From assembly GCA_035294785.1 (NCBI GenBank), contig DATGKF010000055.1, positions 7,915 through 71,914 of the forward strand: 64,000 nt of DNA. Direction: 5' to 3'. The translations under genes were made by a program, and so were the position numbers. Of this stretch, positions 24,380-32,604 are shown piece after piece; positions within the stretch are counted from its first letter, which is position 1; each line of letters starts with the position of its first letter. The DNA is from Poindextera sp035294785 (GTDB lineage Bacteria; Pseudomonadota; Alphaproteobacteria; Caulobacterales; Caulobacteraceae). The notes under the pieces were generated by a model. It was given only the letters and a program-made list of their open reading frames with translations, was not told the DNA's origin and searched no databases.

Positions 24380-25096
24380 ATGGCGGGAAAGGTCGCCGAA
24401 GACGCCCGCGCGGCGCTCGATGGGCTGTTGTCCGACGGCATGACGATCATGGCCGGCGGGTTTGGCCTGTGCGGCATCCCCGAGAACCTGATCGCCGCCA
24501 TCCGCGCGTCTGGCGTCAAGGACCTGACGGTCGTCTCCAACAATTGCGGCGTCGATGATTTCGGCCTCGGCCTGCTGCTCGCCGGCGGTCAGATCCGGAA
24601 GATGATCTCGTCCTACGTGGGTGAGAACAAGCTCTTCGCCGAACTTTATCTCTCTGGCCGGCTGGAACTGGAGTTCAACCCCCAGGGCACGCTTGCCGAA
24701 CGCATCCGCGCCGGCGGCGCCGGCATCCCCGCCTTCTTTACCAAGACGGGCGTCGGCACGCTGGTCGCCGAGGGCAAGGAGGTGCGCGAGTTCGACGGCG
24801 AGCTTTACGTGATGGAGCGGGGCCTTGTGGCCGACCTCGCCATCGTCAAGGCGTGGAAAGGCGATGCCGAGGGCAACCTCGTCTATCGGAAGACGGCGCG
24901 GAACTTCAATCCGGTCATGGCCACCGCCGGCAAGGCGACCATCGCCGAGGTCGAGGACCTGGTCTCCATCGGCGGCCTCGATCCCGACCAGATCCACACG
25001 CCCGGCATCTACGTTGATCGCATCTTCAAAGGCGCCGTCTACGAAAAACGCATCGAGCAGGAGACCACCCGTCCACGCGCCGAGGTGCGCGCCTGA
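24380..25096 (+). CDS. 3-oxoacid CoA-transferase subunit A
   Basis: A 238-residue alpha subunit of a family I CoA-transferase (succinyl-CoA:3-ketoacid type). GFGLCGIPENLIAAI, SNNCGVDDFGLGLLL and the C-terminal YRKTARNFNPVMATAGK are family signatures; KMISSYVGENKLF lies in the CoA site. The stop shares a base with the start of subunit B (TGATG). The pair activates acetoacetate or other 3-oxoacids with succinyl-CoA, feeding ketone or polyhydroxybutyrate breakdown. Confidence 0.92.
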   Translation: MAGKVAEDARAALDGLLSDGMTIMAGGFGLCGIPENLIAAIRASGVKDLTVVSNNCGVDDFGLGLLLAGGQIRKMISSYVGENKLFAELYLSGRLELEFNPQGTLAERIRAGGAGIPAFFTKTGVGTLVAEGKEVREFDGELYVMERGLVADLAIVKAWKGDAEGNLVYRKTARNFNPVMATAGKATIAEVEDLVSIGGLDPDQIHTPGIYVDRIFKGAVYEKRIEQETTRPRAEVRA

Positions 25097-25746
25097 TGGC
25101 CTGGACCCGCGACCAGATGGCCGCCCGCGCGGCCAAGGAGCTGCGCGACGGCTTCTACGTGAACCTCGGCATCGGCATCCCGACGCTCGTGGCCAACTTT
25201 ATCCCGCCCGGCATGCATGTGACGCTGCAGAGCGAGAACGGGATGCTGGGCATGGGGCCCTTCCCCTATGCCGGCGAAGCCGACCCCGACCTGATCAACG
25301 CCGGCAAGCAGACGATCACCGAGCTGCCGCAATCCAGCTTCTTCTCCTCCGCCGACAGTTTCGCGATGATCCGCGGCGGCCACATCGACCTGTCCATCCT
25401 CGGCGGCATGCAGGTCTCGCAAGCCGGCGACCTCGCCAACTGGATGGTGCCGGGCAAGATGGTGAAGGGCATGGGCGGGGCGATGGACCTGGTCGCCGGC
25501 GTCAAGCGCGTTGTCGTCGTGATGGAGCACAGCGAAAAAGCCGGCGGCGCGAAGTTCCTCAAAGCCTGCACGCTGCCGCTTACCGGCCAGGGCGTCGTCG
25601 ACCTCCTGATCACCGACCTTGCCGTCTTCGAGATCGACCGCCGGGCCGGCCGCGCCCGCCTCGCCGAGCGGGCCGAGGGCGTCGGACTGGACGAGATTCG
25701 CGCGAGAACCGAAGCGGCCTTCGAGGTCGCCGCCGAGGCCGCCTGA
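25096..25746 (+). CDS. 3-oxoacid CoA-transferase subunit B
   Basis: A 216-residue beta subunit. The catalytic glutamate is in LQSENGMLGMGPFP near residue 50, which forms the glutamyl-CoA intermediate. GLGIPTLV-type glycine loop is NLGIGIPTLVANF, and SFAMIRGGHIDLSILGGMQV is a further signature. It is coupled to subunit A by a one-base overlap and has no other gene downstream in the operon. Confidence 0.93.
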   Translation: MAWTRDQMAARAAKELRDGFYVNLGIGIPTLVANFIPPGMHVTLQSENGMLGMGPFPYAGEADPDLINAGKQTITELPQSSFFSSADSFAMIRGGHIDLSILGGMQVSQAGDLANWMVPGKMVKGMGGAMDLVAGVKRVVVVMEHSEKAGGAKFLKACTLPLTGQGVVDLLITDLAVFEIDRRAGRARLAERAEGVGLDEIRARTEAAFEVAAEAA

Positions 25747-25840
25747 GGGCGCCAAACTGCTCATCCTGGACGCACCGCCTGCCTTTCCTTTGGGCGCCCG
25801 AACCCTTTTCCGGCAAGGGAAGCGCGATTTCATCCGCCCG

Positions 25841-25857
25841 ATAAGACACGGTTAACC
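25841..25857 (+). promoter_or_regulatory. CtrA-like box upstream of the hybrid kinase gene
   Basis: ATAA, seven bases, then TTAACC (25852-25857) matches the CtrA consensus TTAA-N7-TTAAC in all but one position of the left half. It lies 22 bases before the kinase ATG. A match by eye; binding is inference. Confidence 0.35.
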
Positions 25858-25878
25858 GGCGTCCGGCGCTCTCCCCGC

Positions 25879-27552
25879 ATGACCGACGCGGACGGGCCCT
25901 CGATGACCGACGAGATGACGGCTAAACCCGCCGGCCTCTGGCGTCGCCTGACCGCGTGGATGCGGCCGGGGAACGCGGCGTTGCACAGGGCCGAGCAGGC
26001 GGCCGCGTGGGCGGAGCGGCGCCTGCGCGAGGCCATCGACGTCCTCCCCGAAGGCCTGGTCTTTCTCGATCGGGACGGCCGTTACGTGCTTTGGAACGAG
26101 CGCTACGCCGAAATCTATCACCGCTCCGCCGACCTCTTCCGCGAAGGGGCGAGGCTGGCCGACACGCTCGCGATCGGCGTTGCGCGCGGCGACTATCCGG
26201 AAGCGGTCGGGCGCGAACAGGCATGGCTCGCCGAGCGCCTGGCCCTGCTCGACAATCCCGGCCAGAGGCATCAGCAGCAGCTCGCCGACGGGCGCTGGGT
26301 GATGATCGAGGAGCGCCGCACCAGCGACGGCGGGATCATCGGACTCCGTGTCGACATCACCGAGATGAAGGAGCAGGCCGGCGCCTTGACCCTGGCGCTC
26401 GAGCGCGCCGAGGCCGCCAGCCGCGCCAAGAGCGAATTCCTCGCCAACATGAGCCACGAGATCAGGACCCCGCTGAATGGCGTGCTGGGCATGGCCGAAG
26501 TTCTGGCCCGCACCGATCTGGACGCGCGCCAGAGCGAGCTTCTGAGCACGATCGTTTCGTCCGCGGCGACGCTGGACAGCATCCTCGCCGACCTGCTCGA
26601 CTTTAGCCGGCTCGAGGCCGGGCGTCTGGCCATTGGCCGCGAGCCATTCGACCTCGCCGCGTTGGTCGATGAGGCGGCTTCGCCGTTCGCGAGCGCCGTC
26701 GCGCCGAAGGGCGTCGTCCTTTCGGCGGCGGTCGACGCGTCGGCCCGTCGGCGCGTGGCCGGCGACCCGGTGCGGCTGAAGCAGATCCTCACCAACCTGC
26801 TCTCCAACGCCGTCAAGTTCACCGCCGAGGGCGCCATCGCCCTCTCGGTGACGCGGGCGGCGCGCGGCGACCGCTATGTGTTCGAGGTGCGCGACACCGG
26901 CATCGGCTTCGAGGCGGACGCCGCCGAGCGGCTGTTCAACCGCTTCGAACAGGCCGACGGCTCGATCACGCGCCGGTACGGCGGCACGGGCCTTGGCCTT
27001 TCCATCTGTCGCCAGCTCGCCGAGCTGATGGGCGGCGAGATCTCCGCGGCCGGCCGCCCGGGCAAGGGGGCGGTGTTCAGCCTCGTCCTGCCGCTGCCGC
27101 CGGCGGCGGATGACGACAAGACGGTCATCTCGGCGACGGTCCCGACCGGCGAGCGGCCGATCCGGGTGCTCATCGCCGACGACAACGAGACCAACCGCAA
27201 GGTCGCCGCGCTGATTCTGGCCGCCATCGGCGCCGAGGTGGCCGCCGTCGAGGATGGCGCCCAGGCCCTCGCCGCCACCCAGACCAACGCCTTCGACGTC
27301 GTCCTCATGGACCTGCAGATGCCGGTGATGGACGGCCTCTCCGCCACCGCCGCCATCCGCGCCCGCGAGGCGGCCGATGGCCTGCCGCGGCTGCCCATCG
27401 TCGTGCTCTCGGCCAACGTCATGCGAGAGCACGTCGAAGCCTCGGCCGCCGCCGGCGCCGACGACCACATCGGCAAGCCCGTGCGCGCGGAGACGCTCAT
27501 CAGTGCGGTGGTCCGCGCCGTCAGCGCGGCCGAGGAGGCGGCCGCGGCCTAG
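25879..27552 (+). CDS. Cytosolic hybrid sensor histidine kinase (PAS-HisKA-HATPase-REC)
   Basis: A 557-residue protein without membrane segments. A PAS-like domain at about 50-165 (LPEGLVFLDRDGRYVLWNERY) is followed by a short coiled coil, HisKA with His193 in SHEIRTP, the ATPase domain with N-box Asn310, DTGIGF and GGTGLGLSI, and a C-terminal receiver with Asp434/Asp435 and phosphoacceptor Asp478 (LMDLQMPVMDG). The lone signal input is the PAS domain. Hybrid kinases pass phosphate to an Hpt protein; none is encoded nearby. A CtrA-like box precedes the gene, suggesting cell-cycle control. A second ATG at 25903 is an alternative start. Confidence 0.88.
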   Translation: MTDADGPSMTDEMTAKPAGLWRRLTAWMRPGNAALHRAEQAAAWAERRLREAIDVLPEGLVFLDRDGRYVLWNERYAEIYHRSADLFREGARLADTLAIGVARGDYPEAVGREQAWLAERLALLDNPGQRHQQQLADGRWVMIEERRTSDGGIIGLRVDITEMKEQAGALTLALERAEAASRAKSEFLANMSHEIRTPLNGVLGMAEVLARTDLDARQSELLSTIVSSAATLDSILADLLDFSRLEAGRLAIGREPFDLAALVDEAASPFASAVAPKGVVLSAAVDASARRRVAGDPVRLKQILTNLLSNAVKFTAEGAIALSVTRAARGDRYVFEVRDTGIGFEADAAERLFNRFEQADGSITRRYGGTGLGLSICRQLAELMGGEISAAGRPGKGAVFSLVLPLPPAADDDKTVISATVPTGERPIRVLIADDNETNRKVAALILAAIGAEVAAVEDGAQALAATQTNAFDVVLMDLQMPVMDGLSATAAIRAREAADGLPRLPIVVLSANVMREHVEASAAAGADDHIGKPVRAETLISAVVRAVSAAEEAAAA

Positions 27553-27607
27553 GCCTTGACGACCGGGTTCAACGAGGACGCTAATCCCGCAAACGCCCGG
27601 GGGCGCC

Positions 27608-28636
27608 ATGATCTTCGAACAGGTCGCCACTGGCGGCTGCCAGTCCTACCTCCTCGGCTGCACCGACACGCTCTCGGGCGTGCTGATCGATCCCGAGGTC
27701 AGCCAGATCGACCGCTACAAGGCGCTCGCCGGTCGCGCGGGCGTGCACGTCCGCTATGTGGTCGACACCCACACGCACGCCGACCACTTCTCGGCGACCA
27801 AGCAGCTGGCCGAGATGCTCGATGTCCCGGCCGTGATGCACCAAGCCAGCCCTTCGCCGCATGCGAGCCTCAGACTCGACGACGACGACATGCTCATCGT
27901 TGGCAATCTCCGCATCCGCGCGCTGCACACGCCCGGCCACACCCGCGATTCCATGTGCCTGATCGTCGAGGACCGCGTCTTCACCGGCGATACGCTGCTG
28001 ATCGGCGGGACCGGCCGCACGGACCTGCCGACCGGTGATCCGGACCAGCTCTACGAGAGCCTGTTCGGCAAGCTGCTCACGCTCGATCCGGCGCTGCTCG
28101 TCTATCCGGCGCACGACTACAAGGGCCGCTCCCACTCGACGCTGGCGACCGAGATTGCCGAGAATCCGCGACTGCAGAAGCGCGAACGGGACGACTTCGT
28201 GCAGATGATGCGCGAGCTCAACCTGGCCGCGCCGACGCACCTCACCGAGGCGCTGCGCACCAACATGAGCGGCGGCAAGACCATCAATCAGATGCTGGCC
28301 GAGGCGGCGGCCGAGGTGCCGTTCATCGCGCTCGCCGAGCTCGACCGGCGCATCGCATCGCGGCCGAACGACCTCCTCGTCCTCGACGTTCGCGAGGCGT
28401 CCGCCTTCGCCGCCGGGCGAATTCCCGGCGCCCGCCACCTGCCGCGCGGCCAACTCGAGCTTCGGATCAACGATGAGTTGCCGGACCCGACGCTGCGCAT
28501 CGTCACCTGCTGCGAGTTCGGCAAGATCTCGACGCTGGCCGCCCAGACCCTGCGCCAGCTTGGCTTTACGCGCACGGTCGCCCTCGACGGCGGCATGAAG
28601 GCGTGGCGCGAAGGCGGCTTTCCGATCGAGGTCTGA
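27608..28636 (+). CDS. MBL-fold persulfide dioxygenase-like protein with C-terminal rhodanese domain
   Basis: A 342-residue two-domain protein. Residues 1-225 are an ETHE1-like metallo-beta-lactamase fold: THTHADH (54-60), HTPGHT and FTGDTLLIGGTGRTD, then YPAHDY. This arrangement binds a single iron and oxidises glutathione persulfide to sulfite in the family. Residues 235-342 are a rhodanese domain with LVLDVREASAF and the loop CCEFGKIS, whose second cysteine could carry persulfide. The fusion suits sulfide detoxification. Specific activity is inferred from family. Confidence 0.82.
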   Translation: MIFEQVATGGCQSYLLGCTDTLSGVLIDPEVSQIDRYKALAGRAGVHVRYVVDTHTHADHFSATKQLAEMLDVPAVMHQASPSPHASLRLDDDDMLIVGNLRIRALHTPGHTRDSMCLIVEDRVFTGDTLLIGGTGRTDLPTGDPDQLYESLFGKLLTLDPALLVYPAHDYKGRSHSTLATEIAENPRLQKRERDDFVQMMRELNLAAPTHLTEALRTNMSGGKTINQMLAEAAAEVPFIALAELDRRIASRPNDLLVLDVREASAFAAGRIPGARHLPRGQLELRINDELPDPTLRIVTCCEFGKISTLAAQTLRQLGFTRTVALDGGMKAWREGGFPIEV

Positions 28637-28712
28637 GGCCCGGTCACATTCTTGTTAACGGAAAAATTGTCGCGCACCACCCAGGCGCCGTTGACGGTCC
28701 ATCAACCCTATG

Positions 28713-28760
28713 GCCCCATATCTTCCGTTGCGTGGGTGCTTCGCCCACAACATATAGCGG
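28713..28760 (+). promoter_or_regulatory. Pair of NrdR-box-like sites upstream of nrdA
   Basis: Two 16-base sites start 32 bases apart. The site at 28745-28760 (CCACAACATATAGCGG) matches the NrdR consensus acaCwAtATaTwGtgt at 12 positions, the one at 28713-28728 at 10. A spacing near 31-32 bases is characteristic of NrdR operators. The same spacing recurs at nrdB. NrdR represses ribonucleotide reductase genes when dATP is high. Confidence 0.5.
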
Positions 28761-28811
28761 TTGGGCTGGGGGCAGCTTGCCGCGAGTGACATGGGGCATA
28801 GGTTAATGGCG

Positions 28812-30683
28812 ATGACGCGCAGCCAAGCGATTTCGACCGCATCCGAGGTCCGGGAGGCCCGTTTTGCGGCCACCAGGCCGGCCGAGCGGCCGGTTCTGCA
28901 TCTGGTGCGCAAGGTCGAGGTGGATCGCAGCCGCGACGCGCTCTTGACCGACTTCGGCAAAACCACGCTCGAGCGCAGCTATCTGCTGCCGGGCGAGTCG
29001 TACCAGGACATGTTCGCGCGGGTGGCGACGGCCTACGCCGACGACGCCGACCACGCCCAGCGCATCTACGACTACATTTCCAAGCTCTGGTTCATGCCGT
29101 CGACGCCGGTGTTGTCGAACGGCGGCGCCGACCGCGGGCTTCCGATCTCGTGCTTCCTCAACGCCGTGTCCGACAGCCTGGAAGGCATCGTCGGCGCCTG
29201 GAACGAGAATGTCTGGCTCGCGGCCAACGGCGGCGGCGTCGGCACCTATTGGGGCGGCGTGCGCTCGATCGGCGAGGCCGTGAAGGGCCAGGGCCAGACC
29301 AGCGGCATCATTCCGTTCATCCGGGTCATGGACTCGCTGGCTCTGGCGATCAGCCAGGGGTCGCTCCGCCGCGGATCGGCGGCCGTCTACCTCGACATCC
29401 ACCACCCGGAGATCGAGGAGTTCCTCGAGATTCGCAAACCGTCCGGCGACTTCAATCGCAAGTCGCTCAACCTGCACCACGGCCTGGCCGTGACCGACGC
29501 CTTCATGGAAGCGGTGCGCGACGGGACCGACTTCGCCCTCGTCAGCCCGAAGAGCGGCGAGACGGTCAAGCTCGTCGACGCCCGCGCGCTCTGGCAGAAG
29601 ATTCTCGACGTCCGCCTCGCGACCGGCGAGCCCTACTTGATCTTCGCCGACACCGCCAACCGGCTGATGCCGGAGCACCAGCGCGCCCTTGGCCTGAAGG
29701 TGCGCCAGTCGAACCTATGCTCCGAGATCATGCTGCACACCGGCCCCGACCATCTGGGCATCGAGCGCACCGCCGTCTGCTGTCTCTCGTCGGTCAACGC
29801 CGAGATGTTCGTGGAATGGCGCGACCATCCGACCTTCGTCGAAGACGTGCTGCGCTTTCTCGACAACGTGCTGCAGGACTTCATCGACCGCGCGCCGCCG
29901 GCGATGGAGCCGGCCCGCTACGCCGCCGAGCGGGAGCGGTCCGTCGGCCTCGGCCTCATGGGCTTCCACTCCTTCCTGCAGGCGCAGAACGTGCCGTTCG
30001 AGAGCGCCCTGGCCAAGTCGTGGAACATGCGCCTCTTCAAGCACCTGCGCCGCGAGGCCGACAAGGCCTCGCGCAAGCTGGCCGAGGAGCGCGGCGCGTG
30101 CCCGGACGCGGCCGAGCAGGGCGTCATGGAGCGGTTCTCGCACAAGCTGGCGATCGCGCCGACGGCGTCGATCTCGATCATCTGCGGCGGGACCTCGGCC
30201 GGCATCGAGCCGATCCCCGCCAACATCTACACGCACAAGACCCTCTCGGGCTCCTTCGCGGTCAAGAATCCCTATCTGGAACGGCTCCTGGCCGAGAAAG
30301 GCCTCGACACCGACGAGGTGTGGCGCTCGATCTTGGAGAACGAGGGCTCTGTCCAGCACCTGGACGGCCTCAGCCAGGACGAGAAGGACGTCTACAAGAC
30401 CGCCTTCGAACTCGATCAGCGCTGGGTGGTGGAGCTGGCCGCCGACCGCACGCCGGAGATCTGCCAGTCGCAATCGGTCAACGTCTTCCTGCCCGGCGAC
30501 GTGGATAAGTGGGACCTGCACATGCTGCACTACATGGCCTGGGAGCGGGGCGTGAAGTCGCTCTACTACCTGCGCTCCAAGTCGGTGCAGCGCGCGGCGT
30601 TCGCCGGCAGCGAGGCGCTGATGAGCGCCCCGAGCGGGCCGGTCGAGCGGACGGACTACGAGGAGTGCCTGGCCTGCCAGTAG
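28812..30683 (+). CDS. nrdA: Class Ia ribonucleoside-diphosphate reductase alpha subunit (NrdA)
   Basis: A 623-residue catalytic subunit that reduces ribonucleotides to deoxyribonucleotides. The active-site elements are all present: ISCFLN (first redox Cys), QSNLCSEI (Asn, radical Cys and Glu), and ERTAVCCLSSVN (second redox Cys). LAIAPTASISIICGGTSAGIEP binds substrate phosphate, and the C-terminal CLACQ supplies the swinging thiols. The N-terminus begins close to the catalytic barrel and has no ATP-cone, so dATP overall-activity control is expected to be missing here. ATG at 28812 and at 28806 are both possible. The partner nrdB is 2 kb downstream. Confidence 0.93.
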   Translation: MTRSQAISTASEVREARFAATRPAERPVLHLVRKVEVDRSRDALLTDFGKTTLERSYLLPGESYQDMFARVATAYADDADHAQRIYDYISKLWFMPSTPVLSNGGADRGLPISCFLNAVSDSLEGIVGAWNENVWLAANGGGVGTYWGGVRSIGEAVKGQGQTSGIIPFIRVMDSLALAISQGSLRRGSAAVYLDIHHPEIEEFLEIRKPSGDFNRKSLNLHHGLAVTDAFMEAVRDGTDFALVSPKSGETVKLVDARALWQKILDVRLATGEPYLIFADTANRLMPEHQRALGLKVRQSNLCSEIMLHTGPDHLGIERTAVCCLSSVNAEMFVEWRDHPTFVEDVLRFLDNVLQDFIDRAPPAMEPARYAAERERSVGLGLMGFHSFLQAQNVPFESALAKSWNMRLFKHLRREADKASRKLAEERGACPDAAEQGVMERFSHKLAIAPTASISIICGGTSAGIEPIPANIYTHKTLSGSFAVKNPYLERLLAEKGLDTDEVWRSILENEGSVQHLDGLSQDEKDVYKTAFELDQRWVVELAADRTPEICQSQSVNVFLPGDVDKWDLHMLHYMAWERGVKSLYYLRSKSVQRAAFAGSEALMSAPSGPVERTDYEECLACQ

Positions 30684-30707
30684 GCGCGGGTCTTGCAGGG
30701 CGAACAT

Positions 30708-30728
30708 CGCCGCCCAGAACCGGCGGCG
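30708..30728 (+). terminator. Weak hairpin after nrdA
   Basis: A 7-bp GC stem (CGCCGCC with GGCGGCG, 7-base loop) lies 25 bases after the nrdA stop. No T-run follows, so it is at best a Rho-independent terminator without a U-tract. Only the dyad is certain. Confidence 0.3.
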
Positions 30729-30869
30729 CAGTCAAGGCTGAAGCGCCGAACCAGCCGCTCGCGTCAGGTTTCGCAACCCTTCGCCCGCGGTTGTCGTTAG
30801 ATTGACGCAATTCCGGCGCCTCCTTCACGCAACGTGCGGGGAGGACGCGCGGGCTAGGGGGAAACGAGG

Positions 30870-31829
30870 ATGCGGCCCAGGCTGGGTCTCATTCTGGCGA
30901 TCGCCGCAGCGTTCGCGGCGATTTCCGCGCATGCGCAACCGCCCGCCCGCCCGCTGACGCCGGTGCAGAGGGCCCTCCTCAACGACATCTTCGTCGCCAA
31001 GCCGCTGAAGTCGAAGCACGGAGAGCTCCACGTCACGCCGGCGGCGGTTCCCTACGTTCGCGACGAAAACCGCACGGCCATGGGCGCCGGCGGGGTCTTC
31101 GCCCTGCCCGCCGTGACCGGATCGAACCTCGATCAAACCCGCCTCCTCGGCCGCGACCAGCTGGTCAACGGCCAGGGGATGGTCGTCTGGCGCGACAGCG
31201 AGGTCAGCCAGCCGGCGCCGGGCGGCGCCATAGACACGCTGCGCATGAGCTGGGGCGGCGTCGCCCGCGCGCCCGGCGGCGTCGTGTCGGCGCGGCCGGA
31301 AGGGCTGCTGGCGCCGGACGCCGAGGCCTTCGACGTCAGCTACACCCGCGGCTGGCCGGGCTTCTGGACGGCGTCGGACGGCCGCTATCAGGTCGACGTC
31401 TCGCCGCACGCCGGCGTCGGGTTCAACAACGCCGGCGGAACCGCCGAAGCCGGCGCGATGCTGCGGCTGGGCCGCGACCTCGGCCGCCAGGTGATGAACA
31501 AGCTCGGCGGCCACGAGGTGGACGATTCCGCCTTCGCCGGCCAGGGCCGCTGGTTCCTCTTCGCCGCCGCCAGCGGCCGGGCGGTCGGATTGAACATGGT
31601 CCCGGCCGGCCTTGGTCTGCCGCAGCGCGCCGGCTGGTCGAACGAGTCGACGCCGGCGCTGGTCAATGACGCCCAGGCCGGCCTCGCCTGGCGCAAGGGC
31701 GATGTTCAGGCGTCGGTGGGCTACGTGCATCGCGACGTGAAGAGCCAGGCCGCCATCACCAGCGGCCCGGGCCCGGCCAGCTACCACGACTCCATGGTGG
31801 CTGTGTCCTTCAGCCTCACCTCGCGGTAG
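30870..31829 (+). CDS. LpxR-like outer-membrane protein
   Basis: A 319-residue exported protein, signal peptide about 1-22 (ISAHAQ cut). The C-terminal two thirds alternate short amphipathic strands. They contain SPHAGVGFNNAGGTAEAGAMLRLGRDL and a terminal VASVGYVHRD-type strand pattern ending in an aromatic-poor FSLTSR. The arrangement resembles the lipid A-modifying LpxR (DUF2219) family of outer-membrane barrels, which removes the 3'-acyloxyacyl group. The match is by general pattern, and the N-terminal third does not look like LpxR. Another barrel or an uncharacterised surface protein is possible. Neighbours give no hint. Confidence 0.45.
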   Translation: MRPRLGLILAIAAAFAAISAHAQPPARPLTPVQRALLNDIFVAKPLKSKHGELHVTPAAVPYVRDENRTAMGAGGVFALPAVTGSNLDQTRLLGRDQLVNGQGMVVWRDSEVSQPAPGGAIDTLRMSWGGVARAPGGVVSARPEGLLAPDAEAFDVSYTRGWPGFWTASDGRYQVDVSPHAGVGFNNAGGTAEAGAMLRLGRDLGRQVMNKLGGHEVDDSAFAGQGRWFLFAAASGRAVGLNMVPAGLGLPQRAGWSNESTPALVNDAQAGLAWRKGDVQASVGYVHRDVKSQAAITSGPGPASYHDSMVAVSFSLTSR

Positions 31830-31835
31830 CGACGC

Positions 31836-32480
31836 TCACCCGTCCCATCCCTCGACGAAGGGAAACCGCTTGGCCCAGACGTCGGCCAGCCTCGGCTCGG
31901 CGTCGACGCGCCGGACCACGTCGGCCAGCTTCGGCGCGGCGGCGTAGAAGCGCTTTCGCCTGGGCGACCAGCGCGAGATGACGGCGACATAGAGGTCGAG
32001 CACCGAGAGGTCCTCGCCCAGGATATAGCGGCCCGGGTGCACCTGGGCGTTCATCGCCTGCCAGCACTCGATGCGCCGGTCGGCCACCCGCTCGCGCAGC
32101 ACCGCGTGCTGCGTCTTGGCCGTGACCAGTCGCTCCGGGTCGTCGCGCGCCCACGACAACGCGTAGATGCCGGCGGCGACGAAGGTCATCCAGCGCAGGA
32201 AGGCCGGCCGCTTGCGACTCAAGGGGTCGGGCGCGAGGTGCGCCTCCGGGTAGCGGTCGGCGAGCCAGATCAGCATCGCGGCGCTCTCGGTCATCACCTC
32301 GCCGCCCGGCAGCACCAGCGTCGGGACTTGGCGGATGGGATTTAAGCCCCGCACGCCGGCGTTGATTTCGTCCTCGCCGACGTCGATGACCTCGTACGGC
32401 AACCCGATCAGGGTCATCGCCGCTTCCACGGGCACGGAGCCGAACCCTGGCGCCCCGTAGATCGTGATTGGTTTATCCAC
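31836..32480 (-). CDS. Glutathione S-transferase family protein
   Basis: A 214-residue GST, different from the one at 1.1 kb. The thioredoxin-like domain (1-80) starts ITIYGAPGFGSVPVEAAMTL; the cis-proline follows in RQVPTLVLPGG and the gamma-glutamyl contact in TESAAMLIWL. The C-terminal helical domain contains LSVLDLYVAVISRW. No Cys or Ser stands at the usual N-terminal catalytic position, so activity is uncertain. It is divergent from nrdB; its start lies next to the NrdR-like boxes. Confidence 0.82.
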   Translation of the reverse strand: MDKPITIYGAPGFGSVPVEAAMTLIGLPYEVIDVGEDEINAGVRGLNPIRQVPTLVLPGGEVMTESAAMLIWLADRYPEAHLAPDPLSRKRPAFLRWMTFVAAGIYALSWARDDPERLVTAKTQHAVLRERVADRRIECWQAMNAQVHPGRYILGEDLSVLDLYVAVISRWSPRRKRFYAAAPKLADVVRRVDAEPRLADVWAKRFPFVEGWDG

Positions 32481-32485
32481 AGGAC

Positions 32486-32533
32486 TAACCTTATCTTGTG
32501 AATTCCGACGTTATGTCACACCAGATATTGTGG
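32486..32533 (+). promoter_or_regulatory. Pair of NrdR-box-like sites upstream of nrdB
   Basis: The site at 32518-32533 (ACACCAGATATTGTGG) matches the NrdR consensus at 13 of 16 positions. A second at 32486-32501 matches at 10. Both end in TTGTG exactly 32 bases apart. The pair is in the same relation to nrdB as the one at nrdA, which makes joint control of the two separated genes likely. Confidence 0.6.
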
Positions 32534-32604
32534 CGTCGCCACCCGACGCTCGGTAGCGTCGCCAACCGAGCTTAGCCCCGACCCTGATTCGAAACGCGGT
32601 CCCC

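Noticed and set aside
25747..25820. Terminator after the CoA-transferase genes from the GGGCGCC repeats
   Set aside because: The two arms are about 40 bases apart and no T-run follows the second arm closely enough; too weak to call.
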